Positions 50,070 to 58,962 of a stretch of 64,000 nucleotides of DNA are shown here, in pieces. The DNA lies in the NCBI RefSeq assembly GCF_900177415.1, contig NZ_FXAF01000011.1, forward strand, positions 806,001 through 870,000, in the 5' to 3' direction. The position numbers and the translations under genes were made by a program. Origin of the DNA: Xaviernesmea oryzae (GTDB taxonomy: Bacteria; Pseudomonadota; Alphaproteobacteria; Rhizobiales; Rhizobiaceae). The notes below the pieces were generated by a model, which made no database searches, was not told the origin of the DNA, and saw only the letters and a list, made by a program, of their open reading frames with translations. Each line of letters opens with the position of its first letter. Positions within the stretch are counted from its first letter, which is position 1.

Positions 50070-51019
50070 TTCAGGGTAATCCTCGGATCGAGCCAGGCAT
50101 AGGCGAGGTCGGCAAGCAGGCTCGACAGCAGGGTGACGATCGTCGCGAGCAGGAGCCCGACCAGAGCCAGGTTGAAATCGATATTGCTGATGGCGTCGTA
50201 GATGATCTTGCCCATGCCGAGCATGCCAAAGATCGTCTCCACGACGAGCGCCCCGGAAAACAGCGAGCCGAAGCCGAGGGCCAGCACGGTCACCATCGGG
50301 ATCAGCGCATTGCGGAGCGCATGGCGCATGACCACCGTCACCTCCGACAATCCCTTCGCCCGGGCGGTGCGGACGAAATCCGAATTCAGCGTCTCGATCA
50401 TCGAGGCGCGCACGTATCGCACCAGCGGCCCGACATGGAAGAACGTCAGCACCGTCACCGGCAGGATCATGTGGACGAGCTGTTCCGACATGGACGCATC
50501 GCTGAGAAGCGGCGTGCCGCTGGCCGGCAGCCAGCCGAGCTTGACGGAGAAGACGATGATCAGGATGAGCGAGGTCCAGAAGCCCGGAAGCGAGATGCTC
50601 GCGAATGCCAGCAGGCTGATGATGCTGTCCGTCCAGCCGCCGGGTTTGCGGGCGGCAAGCGCGCCGAGAAGCATTGCGAGCGGGATGCTGATCAGTTCCG
50701 TCAGGACCAGAAGCTTGGCCGTCTGGACGATCGCCGGTCCGAGAACGTCGAGCACGGGCCGGAAATAGACGCTGGAATAGCCGAGATCGCCATGGAGCGC
50801 CGAAGTGAGCCAATGTCCGTAGCGCGTATAGAGCGGCTGGTCGACACCGTAGAGCGCCCGCATCTGCGCCATCGTCTCAGGCGTCAGCGCCGGGTTTCCC
50901 TCCAGCATGTTCTCCACCGGATCGCCCGGCATCAGCCCGATCAGCATGAAGAGCAGGAGCGACATGACCAGGATGACGAGAACCGCTTGGAGAAGGCGCG
51001 ATATCGTGTATCTCAACAT
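50066..51019 (-). CDS. Peptide ABC transporter permease, DppB type
   Basis: 317 residues from MLRYTISRL, the standard DppB opening. Six membrane segments; LMPGDPVENMLEGNP and the coupling loop FVRTARAKGLSEVTVVMRH are family motifs. It follows the DppF ATPase gene by four bases and overlaps the DppC start. The open frame continues upstream about 71 codons, but these are arginine-rich shadow sequence of the ATPase gene. Confidence 0.94.
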   Translation of the reverse strand: MLRYTISRLLQAVLVILVMSLLLFMLIGLMPGDPVENMLEGNPALTPETMAQMRALYGVDQPLYTRYGHWLTSALHGDLGYSSVYFRPVLDVLGPAIVQTAKLLVLTELISIPLAMLLGALAARKPGGWTDSIISLLAFASISLPGFWTSLILIIVFSVKLGWLPASGTPLLSDASMSEQLVHMILPVTVLTFFHVGPLVRYVRASMIETLNSDFVRTARAKGLSEVTVVMRHALRNALIPMVTVLALGFGSLFSGALVVETIFGMLGMGKIIYDAISNIDFNLALVGLLLATIVTLLSSLLADLAYAWLDPRITLK

Positions 51020-51023
51020 CGGC

Positions 51024-51971
51024 TCAATCCTTGAAATGACAGGCGGAAAGCTGCGTTGGCCGTCCGGGGGCCGGCAGAAGCGCTGGCCTTTCCCTGCGGC
51101 ATATGTCCTCCGCCCGCGGGCAGCGCGTGTGGAAGACGCAGCCGGACGGCGGCGAAAGCGGCGACGGGATCTCGCCCTTGAGGATCTGCTCCTTCTTGCG
51201 CCGTCCCTTGCCGATGCGGGGCACGGCGGCAAGCAGCGCCTGGGTGTACGGGTGGCTGGGCGTGACGAAGAGATCGTCGCGGCTCGCCACTTCCATCAGC
51301 CGTCCGAGATAGAGAACCGCGACCCTGTCCGCGAGATGCCGGACGACGCCGAGATCGTGGCTGATGAAGATATAGCTGATGCCGTGCTCCTGCTTGATGT
51401 CGTCGAGGAGATTGAGCACCTGACTCTGGATCGAGACGTCGAGCGCCGAAAGCGGCTCGTCGGCAACGATCATCTCCGGCTCGGCGATCAGCGCGCGGGC
51501 GATCGCGATGCGCTGCCGCTGCCCGCCGGAAAACTGATGGGGGTAGCGGCGCGCCGCTTCCGGCGGCAATCCCACCTGCCCCAGCACCTCCGTCGCCCGC
51601 GCCAGTCGCTGTTCCGACGGCACGCCCTTGAGCCTCAACGGTTCGGCGACGATCTCGCCGACCACCATGCGCGGGTCGAGCGCCGAAAACGGATCCTGGA
51701 AGATCACCTGCACGGGACGCTTGCCGTCCTCGCCGTCGACGGGAGCGCCGTGGAAGCTGACCGTACCCTCGCTTTGCCTGCGCAGGCCGGCCACGACGTA
51801 GCCCAGCGTGCTCTTGCCGCTGCCGCTTTCGCCGACGAGCGCCAGCGTTTCGCCCCGAAGAACCGTCAGCGAGACGTCGTTCACCGCCTGAAGCCAGACC
51901 TTGGGCTTCAGAAAGCCGCCCCCGAGGGGAATGTTCACGCTGATATTGTCCAGTCTCAGAAGCTCGGTCAT
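51024..51971 (-). CDS. Peptide ABC transporter ATPase, DppF type
   Basis: 315 residues from MTELLRLDN, overlapping the DppD stop (ATGA). Walker A GESGSGKST, signature FSGGQRQRI, Walker B MIVADEPLSALD, then the oligopeptide-type C-terminus with HPYTQALLAAVPR and a cysteine-rich CVFHTRCPRAEDIC segment common to this family, where it can hold an iron-sulfur cluster. Pairs with the DppD ATPase. Confidence 0.94.
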   Translation of the reverse strand: MTELLRLDNISVNIPLGGGFLKPKVWLQAVNDVSLTVLRGETLALVGESGSGKSTLGYVVAGLRRQSEGTVSFHGAPVDGEDGKRPVQVIFQDPFSALDPRMVVGEIVAEPLRLKGVPSEQRLARATEVLGQVGLPPEAARRYPHQFSGGQRQRIAIARALIAEPEMIVADEPLSALDVSIQSQVLNLLDDIKQEHGISYIFISHDLGVVRHLADRVAVLYLGRLMEVASRDDLFVTPSHPYTQALLAAVPRIGKGRRKKEQILKGEIPSPLSPPSGCVFHTRCPRAEDICRRERPALLPAPGRPTQLSACHFKD

Positions 51972-52981
51972 GACGCCACCTTGAGGCAAGCGACCTGGTG
52001 ACCGGGAGCAACCTCCACGAGTTCCGGTTCGACCTTTCGGCATCCGTCGTCGGCGAGCGGACAGCGGCGGGCGAAACGGCATCCGGCGCTAATGTCCGAA
52101 ACCACCCGGCCCGGTATCACATAGAGCCGCTTTACCTGCCTGTCGGGATCGGGAAGCGTCTTGATCAGCCCTTGCGTATAGGGATGCAGCGGATTGGAGA
52201 ACAGTTCCTCGGCCGGCGCGTATTCGACCGCCTTGCCCGCATACATGACCATGATCGAATGGGCGACCTCGGAGACGACCGCGAGATTATGGCTGATGAA
52301 CTGGATCGACATCTGCGCCTCGTCCTGAAGCGTCAGCATCAGGTCGAGGATCTGGGCCTGGATGGTCACATCCAGGGCGGTCGTCGGCTCGTCGGCGATC
52401 AGAAGCTGCGGCCGGCAGGCGAGCGCCATGGCGATCATGGCGCGCTGGCGCATGCCGCCGGAAAGCTGGTGCGGATAGTCCTCCGCCCGCCGCGCCGGAG
52501 ACGGGATGCCGACCTGCGCAAGCAGATCGACGGCGCGTTTGCCCGCCTCCTTTTTCGAAAGCCCCTCGTGCCTGACCAGCACCTCGGCGATCTGACGCCC
52601 GACGGTCATCACCGGGTTCATGGCCGTCATAGGCTCCTGGAAGATCATCGCGATCTCCCGGCCACGGATATGCCGCTGCTGCCGCTGGGTCATCGAAACG
52701 AGATTTCGGCCGCCGAAATTGATCTCGCCGCCGATCGTCCCGTTGGCGGGAATGAGACCCAGCAGGGCGAGCGAGGTCATCGTCTTGCCGCAACCGCTCT
52801 CGCCGACAATGCCTAGGGTTTCGCCCCGGGCGATCGAATAGCTCAATCCCCGGACGATGTGCGTGCTGCCCGCTCCGGCAGGAAAGCTCACCGTCAGATC
52901 GCGGACATCCAGCAGTGGCACGCCGTTCGCGGACAAGGCGACCGGCTGCCCGCCGTCAACGCGCTGGCTGGCCTGTTGCAT
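51968..52981 (-). CDS. Peptide ABC transporter ATPase, DppD type
   Basis: 337 residues. Walker A GESGCGKTM, signature LSGGMRQRA, Walker B LLIADEPTTALD. The C-terminal tail has GCRFARRCPLADDGC, the family cysteine cluster. GGGAGG before the ATG. It lies 111 bases downstream of capA; that gap holds two hairpins. It forms the ATPase heterodimer with DppF for the importer of this operon. Confidence 0.94.
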   Translation of the reverse strand: MQQASQRVDGGQPVALSANGVPLLDVRDLTVSFPAGAGSTHIVRGLSYSIARGETLGIVGESGCGKTMTSLALLGLIPANGTIGGEINFGGRNLVSMTQRQQRHIRGREIAMIFQEPMTAMNPVMTVGRQIAEVLVRHEGLSKKEAGKRAVDLLAQVGIPSPARRAEDYPHQLSGGMRQRAMIAMALACRPQLLIADEPTTALDVTIQAQILDLMLTLQDEAQMSIQFISHNLAVVSEVAHSIMVMYAGKAVEYAPAEELFSNPLHPYTQGLIKTLPDPDRQVKRLYVIPGRVVSDISAGCRFARRCPLADDGCRKVEPELVEVAPGHQVACLKVAS

Positions 52982-53004
52982 GCGTTACCTCCCTTTCGCT
53001 CGAC

Positions 53005-53081
53005 GGCCGGATTTCGATAAAAACTCCGGCCATCGTTATCTGCGCTGAACCTGTGGCGATATCCTCCTCCGCCACCGGTTC
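53005..53081 (-). other. Two hairpins between capA and the DppD gene
   Basis: GGCCGGA (53005-53011) pairs with TCCGGCC (53025-53031); GAACC-T-GTGGC (53047-53057) pairs with GCCAC-C-GGTTC (53071-53081). Neither has a T-run on the minus strand. They may process or stabilise the message between capA and the transporter genes. Confidence 0.4.
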
Positions 53082-53092
53082 ACGCCTTCTTA

Positions 53093-54454
53093 CTAGAGGT
53101 CGACGATCCCGACACCGTTCTCGATGACCACCCTGGTTCCGAACGGTTCGGACAGGCGGCGGTAGCGATCGAGGATGCGGACGGCGTCTTCCCCCTTGGC
53201 CAGCATCGGGCGCCCTTCCGTGAAAGGATGCTCGCCGTTGCCCGTCCGGCGGGTCTGGCCCGCCTCGGGTGTGGATTCGCGGCCCATTTCCACCGGGTGC
53301 AGGCGGATACGCTTCAGCTTGCGGTCTTCCATCTCGAGCTGGATGACCGCCGAGCTCCACCAGGTATCCGACGGCGTGTCGAGACCGGGATGCAGCGGAT
53401 GGGCGGCGGGCGTCAGCATCGGCAGTCGGTCCACGTCATGCCCCCAGGCGTCATAGCTGTCGTAGGGTACGCGCTGGATGAATTCCGACTGGGCGAAGAA
53501 ATTGCCGATACCGTAGATGATCGGCTTGCCCTTGTAGATTTCGATGCCGAGCGTGCGGTGCCAGCCATGCCCGACATAGATGTCGGCGCCGCCGTCGATG
53601 ACCGCATGGGCGAATTCCTTCACGAATCCCGGAGGCGTGTCGCCGCGCGGTCCGTCCGAGACGCTGAAATGGTGCGCCACGAGCACCAGGTCGGCCATCG
53701 CACGCGCCTCGTCGACGGAGCGCAGATTGCGTTCCAGATCGCGCTTGTGGCAGCGGCTGATGATCTCGAAATGATCGCCGACGAAGAAGGAGTCCGGATC
53801 GCCCCATTGCTGCGCGCCCGGCAGCTGGATGCCGAACGAACCCTCGCGTCCGTGCTTCGGCTTCTTCATAACGTTCAGCTTCTCGCCGAAATCCTTGAGG
53901 TTCCTGGCCGTCTGCTCGTCGACCATGAACTCGAAGGTGAGCCGCTGGGGATTGACGCCGGGCCGGCCGCGCAATGCGCCCTTGGGCTGGCCCGCCCACA
54001 TGAAGTGCTGGTTGCCGGAGCTCGTCGAGACGAGCGCGACACGACCGTTCTTCTTGTCGACATAACCGGGCTCGCTCGCAAGCTCCAGATCGGCGCCCGT
54101 GCCGGCGGTGACGATGCCGGCCGACTTCATGTGCTTCTTGGTCGCGAAAAGCCCTTCGGGACCGAAGTCGAAACTGTGATTATGGGCCGTCGACATGATG
54201 TCGAAGCCGGCCCATTTGAGATCCTTGGCGACCTCCGGATCGGCCATCATGAAGCTGCCGATACCCTGCCCCCGCGCCGGCCACTTGAGCTCGTCATATT
54301 CGGCAAAGTTCATTTCCAGATGGCCGTAGGTGACGTCGGCATCTTTCAGCAGCTCCCAGACCCGCAGGAACTCCGGCTCCTCGTGCATGTTGAACGGACG
54401 GCACACCATGCATTCGCCCGCCAAACTTACTCTCCAACTCCGCGATGATGTCAT
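53093..54454 (-). CDS. CapA-family (PGA_cap) metallophosphatase-like protein
   Basis: 453 residues from MTSSRSWRV (GGAGGA site; the frame is open 13 codons more). Resembles the CapA/PgsA-like calcineurin-fold family. Segments seen: SLAGECM at the N-terminus (usual GDxM reads GECM), STAHNHSFDFG (the NHxxDxG site) and VGHGWHRTLGIEIYKGKPIIYGIGNF (the GHxPH...Y.GNF site). No signal peptide or anchor is visible, unlike capsule-synthesis CapA proteins, so it probably acts in the cytoplasm. It leads an operon with a peptide importer and a hydroxyacid dehydrogenase, pointing to catabolism rather than polyglutamate capsule. Function unknown. Confidence 0.85.
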   Translation of the reverse strand: MTSSRSWRVSLAGECMVCRPFNMHEEPEFLRVWELLKDADVTYGHLEMNFAEYDELKWPARGQGIGSFMMADPEVAKDLKWAGFDIMSTAHNHSFDFGPEGLFATKKHMKSAGIVTAGTGADLELASEPGYVDKKNGRVALVSTSSGNQHFMWAGQPKGALRGRPGVNPQRLTFEFMVDEQTARNLKDFGEKLNVMKKPKHGREGSFGIQLPGAQQWGDPDSFFVGDHFEIISRCHKRDLERNLRSVDEARAMADLVLVAHHFSVSDGPRGDTPPGFVKEFAHAVIDGGADIYVGHGWHRTLGIEIYKGKPIIYGIGNFFAQSEFIQRVPYDSYDAWGHDVDRLPMLTPAAHPLHPGLDTPSDTWWSSAVIQLEMEDRKLKRIRLHPVEMGRESTPEAGQTRRTGNGEHPFTEGRPMLAKGEDAVRILDRYRRLSEPFGTRVVIENGVGIVDL

Positions 54455-54552
54455 CAAATCCTCCACACGCCGAGCATGGCGGTCGGTGACCATGCACCGA
54501 CGCCGCGCCCCCGCCGCATCCGCCTAAGATTTCCTGGGTCTGAAGCTCTCCC

Positions 54553-54613
54553 GATGCGACAGCGGCGATCTATCTCCCCCGTCGCATCTTCACGGTATCA
54601 CCACAGGGAGATA
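54553..54613 (-). promoter_or_regulatory. Interleaved perfect inverted repeats upstream of capA
   Basis: GATGCGAC (54553-54560) pairs with GTCGCATC (54581-54588), and TATCTCCC (54571-54578) pairs with GGGAGATA (54606-54613). One arm of the second pair lies in the loop of the first, the order of an H-type pseudoknot (connectors 10, 2 and 17 bases). A -10-like TAATAT on the minus strand (54616-54611) overlaps the last arm, so these may instead be DNA operator dyads. Confidence 0.4.
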
Positions 54614-54636
54614 TTACTAGTTTCGCTGATTTGCTT

Positions 54637-54658
54637 TCAGATATAGCAAAGCGGCATA
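54637..54658. promoter_or_regulatory. LysR-box element upstream of capA
   Basis: TCAGATATAGCAAAGCGGCATA matches the lysR-promoter element (45387-45408) at 19 of 22 bases. It lies about 180 bases before the capA start and ~20 bases upstream of a weak -10 with poor -35, as expected for an activator-dependent promoter. It is also just beyond the stop of the oxidase subunit IV gene. Confidence 0.58.
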
Positions 54659-54675
54659 GAGCACGATGCGCCCCC

Positions 54676-54939
54676 TCAGCGTGTCAGATAATCGGCGCAG
54701 ACGAAGGCGAAGAGGATGAGCAGCCAGGCGCCGGCGCCGAGCGCGGCGATCCGCTGCAATCCTTCTTCCTCGTTGAGATGCATATAGTGCCAGTAGATCA
54801 GGCCGGACTTGCCAAAGGCGATGCCGAGGCTGACGGCCAGGCCGGCAGGTCCCTTCAACATGAAACTCGCCGTCACCGTCGCGGCCAACAGCAGTACGAG
54901 CGCGAACCAGACGAAGACGAATGAAACGGTTTTCTGCAT
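54676..54939 (-). CDS. Cytochrome c oxidase subunit IV family protein
   Basis: 87 residues with three hydrophobic segments (about 8-28, 32-50, 66-84), matching the small CtaF/COX4_pro subunit of caa3-type oxidases, which stabilises the subunit I/III interface. It is the last gene of the oxidase operon, four bases after subunit III. A conserved WHYMHL segment and ITRAL-free short tail are seen; no catalytic residues are expected. Confidence 0.85.
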   Translation of the reverse strand: MQKTVSFVFVWFALVLLLAATVTASFMLKGPAGLAVSLGIAFGKSGLIYWHYMHLNEEEGLQRIAALGAGAWLLILFAFVCADYLTR

Positions 54940-54943
54940 GCCG

Positions 54944-55579
54944 TCACCGCGCCAGATAGAGGATGGGATAGAGGAAGACCCAGATCACATCGACCAGATG
55001 CCAGTAGAGCCCGGCCGTCACCGGTACGATCGCGCGCTCGGGCAGCAGCAGTCTGCCGGAGGCGGCGCGGATCGCGATCACCAGAAGCAGGAGGATGCCG
55101 ATCAGAAGATGGAGGGCATGCAGACCGGTCGCCACGAGATAGAGGTCCATGAACGCCCGCTGGACCGGGGTAGAGACCTTCAACGGGGCGCCCAGACCGG
55201 GCAGCAGGCCCTCCGCATGTTCCAGGGAATATTCATAGACTTTGATGGCTAGGAAGACGGCCCCGAGCGAAGCTGCGGAGAAAAGCCACGCGCCGGTGCC
55301 GCGCCTGCGGCCACCCTTCGCACAGTCCACCGCGAGCGCCACGAAGAGGCTGGAGGTCAGCAATACCGCGGTGTTGACCGCGCCGATCCAGACATGCAGC
55401 GCCTTCGAAGCCTCCACCACCTCTGCAGGATGCAGAAGCCGCATCACCGCTGCGACGGCGAAGAGGCCGCCGAACAGCATGATTTCGCTGCCAAGAAAGA
55501 CGTACATGCCCAGCATCGCCGCATCGCGTTGCTGGCGGGCATCCCGATAGGGCTCGGCGACGGACCTCGTCTCAGCCAT
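54944..55579 (-). CDS. ctaE: Cytochrome c oxidase subunit III (caa3 type)
   Basis: 211 residues from MAETRSVAE; its start overlaps the subunit I stop by 8 bases. Five predicted membrane segments, with MYVFLGSEIMLFGG at the first and YLVATGLHALHLLIG and GLYWHLVDVIWVFLYPILYL later, the standard subunit III pattern. It is the shorter five-helix form typical of caa3 oxidases, the first two mitochondrial-type helices being absent. It supports proton uptake and enzyme stability. Confidence 0.93.
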   Translation of the reverse strand: MAETRSVAEPYRDARQQRDAAMLGMYVFLGSEIMLFGGLFAVAAVMRLLHPAEVVEASKALHVWIGAVNTAVLLTSSLFVALAVDCAKGGRRRGTGAWLFSAASLGAVFLAIKVYEYSLEHAEGLLPGLGAPLKVSTPVQRAFMDLYLVATGLHALHLLIGILLLLVIAIRAASGRLLLPERAIVPVTAGLYWHLVDVIWVFLYPILYLAR

Positions 55580-57239
55580 CCTCGCCCTCCATCTCGATCT
55601 CGTAGTCGTAAGGCGGCCGGTCGACCACCGGGATTTCATCGAAGTTATGCTTCGGCGGCGGCGACGGTGTCGTCCATTCGAGCCCCGTCGCATCCCAGGG
55701 ATTGTCGCCGGCCGGTGCGCCGTAGCGCATCGACCACGTGAGATAGACGAGCGGCATCAGATAAGCGAGCCCGAGGAGGCTGGCACCGGCGGACGACAGC
55801 ACATGCAGCATCTGGAATTCCGGCGCATAGACGTGGTAGCGCCGCGGCATGCCGAGATAGCCGAGCAGGAACTGCGGGAAAAAGGTGAGATTGAAGCCGA
55901 GAAAGATGAAGATCGCCGCCAACCGTCCCCAGACGAGCGGATAGGTGCGGCCGACGATCTTCGGCCACCAGTAATGCAGCGCGCCGAAGAAGGCCGAAAC
56001 GGTGCCGCCGACCATGATGTAATGGAAATGCGCCACCACGAAATAGGTATCGTGGACATGCACGTCCACCGCCAGCATCGCAAGCATCAGTCCCGTCAGA
56101 CCGCCGACGACGAAAAGGCCGATAAAGGTCATGCCGTAAAGAAAGGGCGGATCGAGCGAGATATGCCCCTTATAGAGCGTCGCCGCCCAGTTGTAGACCT
56201 TGATGCCGGAGGGCACCGCCACCGCGAGGCTGAGGAAGGAAAAGACGGCACTCGCATACATGGACTGACCCGCCACGAACATGTGATGCCCCCAGACGAA
56301 GAAGCCGATCACGGCGATGGCGATCGAGGAGCCGGCGACGAACTTGTAACCGAAGACCGGCTTGCGGGCCGCTGCAGCGACGAGCTCGCTGACGACGCCG
56401 AGCGCCGGCAGCACCATGATGTAGACTGCCGGATGGCTGTAGAACCAGAAAAGATGCTGGTAGAGCAGCGGGTCGCCGCCGAGTTTCGGATCGAAGATGC
56501 CGAGGCCGAACAGCCGCTCCGCCGCGATCAGCACAAGCGTGATGGAAAGCACCGGCGTCGCAAGCACGAGGATCAGCGACGTTGCGTAAATCGCCCAGAC
56601 GAAGAGCGGCAGCCTGTCCCACGTCATGCCCGGGCAGCGCAGCTTGTGAACCGTGACGATGAAATTGAGGCCGGTAAGGATGGATGAGAACCCGGCGATG
56701 AAGACAGCGACGGCAGCCAGCACCACGTTGCCGTGAGAGAACATCGACGAAAGCGGCGTATAGAAGGTCCAGCCCGTGTCGACCCCGCCGGCGATCAGTA
56801 CGAAGAGCGTGAAGCCACCGGCAAGAACGAAGATGTACCAGCTCAGCAGGTTCAGTCTCGGAAAGGCGAGGTCGCGCGCGCCGATCATCAGCGGGACCAG
56901 GAAATTGCCGAACGTGTTGGGGATCGACGGGATCAGGAAGAACCAGACCATGATCACGCCATGGATGGTGAAGGCGCGGTTGTAGCCCTCGTTGGTCAGG
57001 AGATCGCCCGCGGACGTCAGCAGATCGAGACGCATCAGCGCTGCGGCGGCACCGCCGATCATGAAGAATGCGGTGATGGCGAAGAGATAGAGGATCGCGA
57101 TCCGCTTGTGGTCGCGCGTGAAGAACCAGGACCCGAGACTGTGACCGGCACGCAGATAGCTCTGCCGCTCGGTATCCGTCTCCGACAACCCTCTATCATG
57201 CCGATCGGCCTGCTCCGGCCGCTCTTGCAGCGCCGTCAT
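55572..57239 (-). CDS. ctaD: Cytochrome c oxidase subunit I, A2-type haem-copper oxidase
   Basis: 555 residues, twelve membrane segments, holding the low-spin haem and the haem-CuB oxygen site. The active-site stretch is FWFYSHPAVYIMVLP: His-Tyr cross-link pair present, and the glutamate of A1 enzymes (HPEVY) replaced, leaving the YSHP motif that defines the A2 (caa3) subfamily. The CuB His pair (WGHHMF) and the haem ligands (HVHDTYFVVAHFHYIM) are intact. The start overlaps the subunit II stop (ATGA). Confidence 0.96.
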   Translation of the reverse strand: MTALQERPEQADRHDRGLSETDTERQSYLRAGHSLGSWFFTRDHKRIAILYLFAITAFFMIGGAAAALMRLDLLTSAGDLLTNEGYNRAFTIHGVIMVWFFLIPSIPNTFGNFLVPLMIGARDLAFPRLNLLSWYIFVLAGGFTLFVLIAGGVDTGWTFYTPLSSMFSHGNVVLAAVAVFIAGFSSILTGLNFIVTVHKLRCPGMTWDRLPLFVWAIYATSLILVLATPVLSITLVLIAAERLFGLGIFDPKLGGDPLLYQHLFWFYSHPAVYIMVLPALGVVSELVAAAARKPVFGYKFVAGSSIAIAVIGFFVWGHHMFVAGQSMYASAVFSFLSLAVAVPSGIKVYNWAATLYKGHISLDPPFLYGMTFIGLFVVGGLTGLMLAMLAVDVHVHDTYFVVAHFHYIMVGGTVSAFFGALHYWWPKIVGRTYPLVWGRLAAIFIFLGFNLTFFPQFLLGYLGMPRRYHVYAPEFQMLHVLSSAGASLLGLAYLMPLVYLTWSMRYGAPAGDNPWDATGLEWTTPSPPPKHNFDEIPVVDRPPYDYEIEMEGEDG

Positions 57240-58180
57240 TGCGTCAGGTCTCCAGGCCCCAGCGATTTGATATAGGCGACGATCTTCAGCACGTCTTCTT
57301 CGGACAGCACGTTCTCAAAGGTCGGCATGATCGCCGGGTAACCGGCAGCGACCTGCTTCTGCGGCAGGAGAATGCTGTCGCGGATATATTGTTCGTCGGC
57401 GATGATGGTGGCGCCGCCTTCGAGAGCCACGGGCTTGCCGAACAGCCCTTCGAGCGGCGGCGCTTTCACGGTGGAGGCCGGTCCGTGGCAACCGCTGCAG
57501 CCGCGGCCGCGAAAGAGCGCTCCGCCCTGGGCGGCCAGAGAACGGTCGACCGTCGACTGCTGCAGCCAGCGGGCATATTCGGCCGGCGTCTGGACGACGA
57601 AGCTGCCGCCCATGACGGAATGGTCGGTGCCGCAGAATTCCGCGCAGGCAAGCCGGTAGGTACCGGGCTTGTCGGCATTGAACCAGAGCACGGTATAGCG
57701 GCCCGGCACCACGTCCTGTTTCAGCCTCAGTGCCGGGATGTAGAGGCTGTGGATGACGTCCTGCGAGGCCATGACGAGTTTCACCGGCTCGCCCGTCGGC
57801 ACATGCAATTCGTTGATCTCGCTCTGCCCTTCGGGGTGCTGGAACTTCCACATCCATTGCCTGGCGACAACATCGATTTCCAGAGCATCCTTCGGCGGAT
57901 GGTAGAGCCTGGCAAAGAGGTCGGTGGACCAGACGAAGAAACCGATCAGCGCGAAGAACGGAATGATCGACCAGGAAACCTCGAGCCAGACATTGCGGTC
58001 CTGCGGATGCTCCCGGTCGGCCGGCCTGCCACGGCGATATTTCGCAGCGAAGAGGACGATCACGACGAAGACCGGCGCCGAGAGCGCCGCGATCAGCACC
58101 GTGAAGGCGATGACGAACAGATCGATCTCGCCGCCATAGCCGGAGGCCTGCTCGGGCCAGAGGGATAGCGGGCCGCTCAT
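57236..58180 (-). CDS. coxB: Cytochrome c oxidase subunit II with fused cytochrome c domain
   Basis: 314 residues from MSGPLSLWP. Two N-terminal membrane helices (about 20-45, 68-90), then the CuA cupredoxin with a His in DVIHSLYIP and ligands in CAEFCGTDHSVMGG. After about residue 220 there is a cytochrome c with CSGCH haem site and a Met ligand probably in AIMPTF. The fused haem c makes this a caa3 enzyme able to take electrons directly from a partner complex, here ACIII encoded upstream. No lipoprotein signal is evident; overlaps SCO1 by ATGA. Confidence 0.95.
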   Translation of the reverse strand: MSGPLSLWPEQASGYGGEIDLFVIAFTVLIAALSAPVFVVIVLFAAKYRRGRPADREHPQDRNVWLEVSWSIIPFFALIGFFVWSTDLFARLYHPPKDALEIDVVARQWMWKFQHPEGQSEINELHVPTGEPVKLVMASQDVIHSLYIPALRLKQDVVPGRYTVLWFNADKPGTYRLACAEFCGTDHSVMGGSFVVQTPAEYARWLQQSTVDRSLAAQGGALFRGRGCSGCHGPASTVKAPPLEGLFGKPVALEGGATIIADEQYIRDSILLPQKQVAAGYPAIMPTFENVLSEEDVLKIVAYIKSLGPGDLTQ

Positions 58181-58962
58181 GTCCGCCCCTCCCTTGCGCG
58201 ACGCCGCTCCCTTAACAGGGCGACCGCGATGGCACCGGCTCCCACAAGCGCCGTGCCGCTTCCGCCGATCCGCAGCGCCGTCCAAACGATCGAGGAATAT
58301 CGCCCCGTTGCCGGATCGTAGCGATAGCAGAGCAGCAGAAGCCGGTCGCCCCAGCTTCCGGTCCGGCCCTGCCCCGCTTCGGTCAGCGCCAGCTTGAGGT
58401 CGTTGGCCGCGGGCGCCAAGCCGTAGAGCCAGCGGTTCAGCCTGCCCTCCGGCGTGAGGACCGCAACCGCCGCGAGATGGGCATATTGCTGGATCGTGTC
58501 GTCCCAGGCGTAGCGGTAGCCGAGCGCATCGGTAACGGCGCGGATATTCTTCTCCGTGCCGGTGAGCGCATGGATCCCGGAGGAGGCGGTTTGCGAAAAG
58601 CGTTTGCGCAGTTCCGTGAGCGAATTCGCCGCTTCCTGCCGTCCCTCCTTCGGATCGATGCCGAAGGCGATGATCGTGAAATCCCGCCCCGGCTGGAAGC
58701 TTTGTGCCTGCACCGCCTCCATGAGACCGGAAAGCGTTACGCCGCAGATATTCGGGCAATCGTGCAGCACGGGCGCGAGCAGGATCGGCTTGCCCTTTGA
58801 AAGCTGCCCCAACGTGATGGCACGGCCGTTCTCGTCCGTGAACGGCAGATCGAACGGCACCTGGACGCCTGGTCTCTGATCGATCCCGGTCGCCTCGAAC
58901 GGGTTTAGGGCGAATGCTGCCGATGGCAGCAGCAGAAGCCATAGAAACATAAGATATCTCAT
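58177..58962 (-). CDS. SCO1/SenC copper chaperone
   Basis: 261 residues with a signal peptide (MRYLMFLWLLLLPSAAFA). Thioredoxin-like fold with CPNIC, the CxxxC copper site, and a distal His in QYAHLAAV. A C-terminal membrane helix (about 232-252) follows the domain, so it is anchored at the membrane. It loads copper into the CuA site of subunit II, encoded next. Start and stop both overlap neighbours (ATGA), consistent with a single assembly operon. Confidence 0.92.
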   Translation of the reverse strand: MRYLMFLWLLLLPSAAFALNPFEATGIDQRPGVQVPFDLPFTDENGRAITLGQLSKGKPILLAPVLHDCPNICGVTLSGLMEAVQAQSFQPGRDFTIIAFGIDPKEGRQEAANSLTELRKRFSQTASSGIHALTGTEKNIRAVTDALGYRYAWDDTIQQYAHLAAVAVLTPEGRLNRWLYGLAPAANDLKLALTEAGQGRTGSWGDRLLLLCYRYDPATGRYSSIVWTALRIGGSGTALVGAGAIAVALLRERRRAREGRT

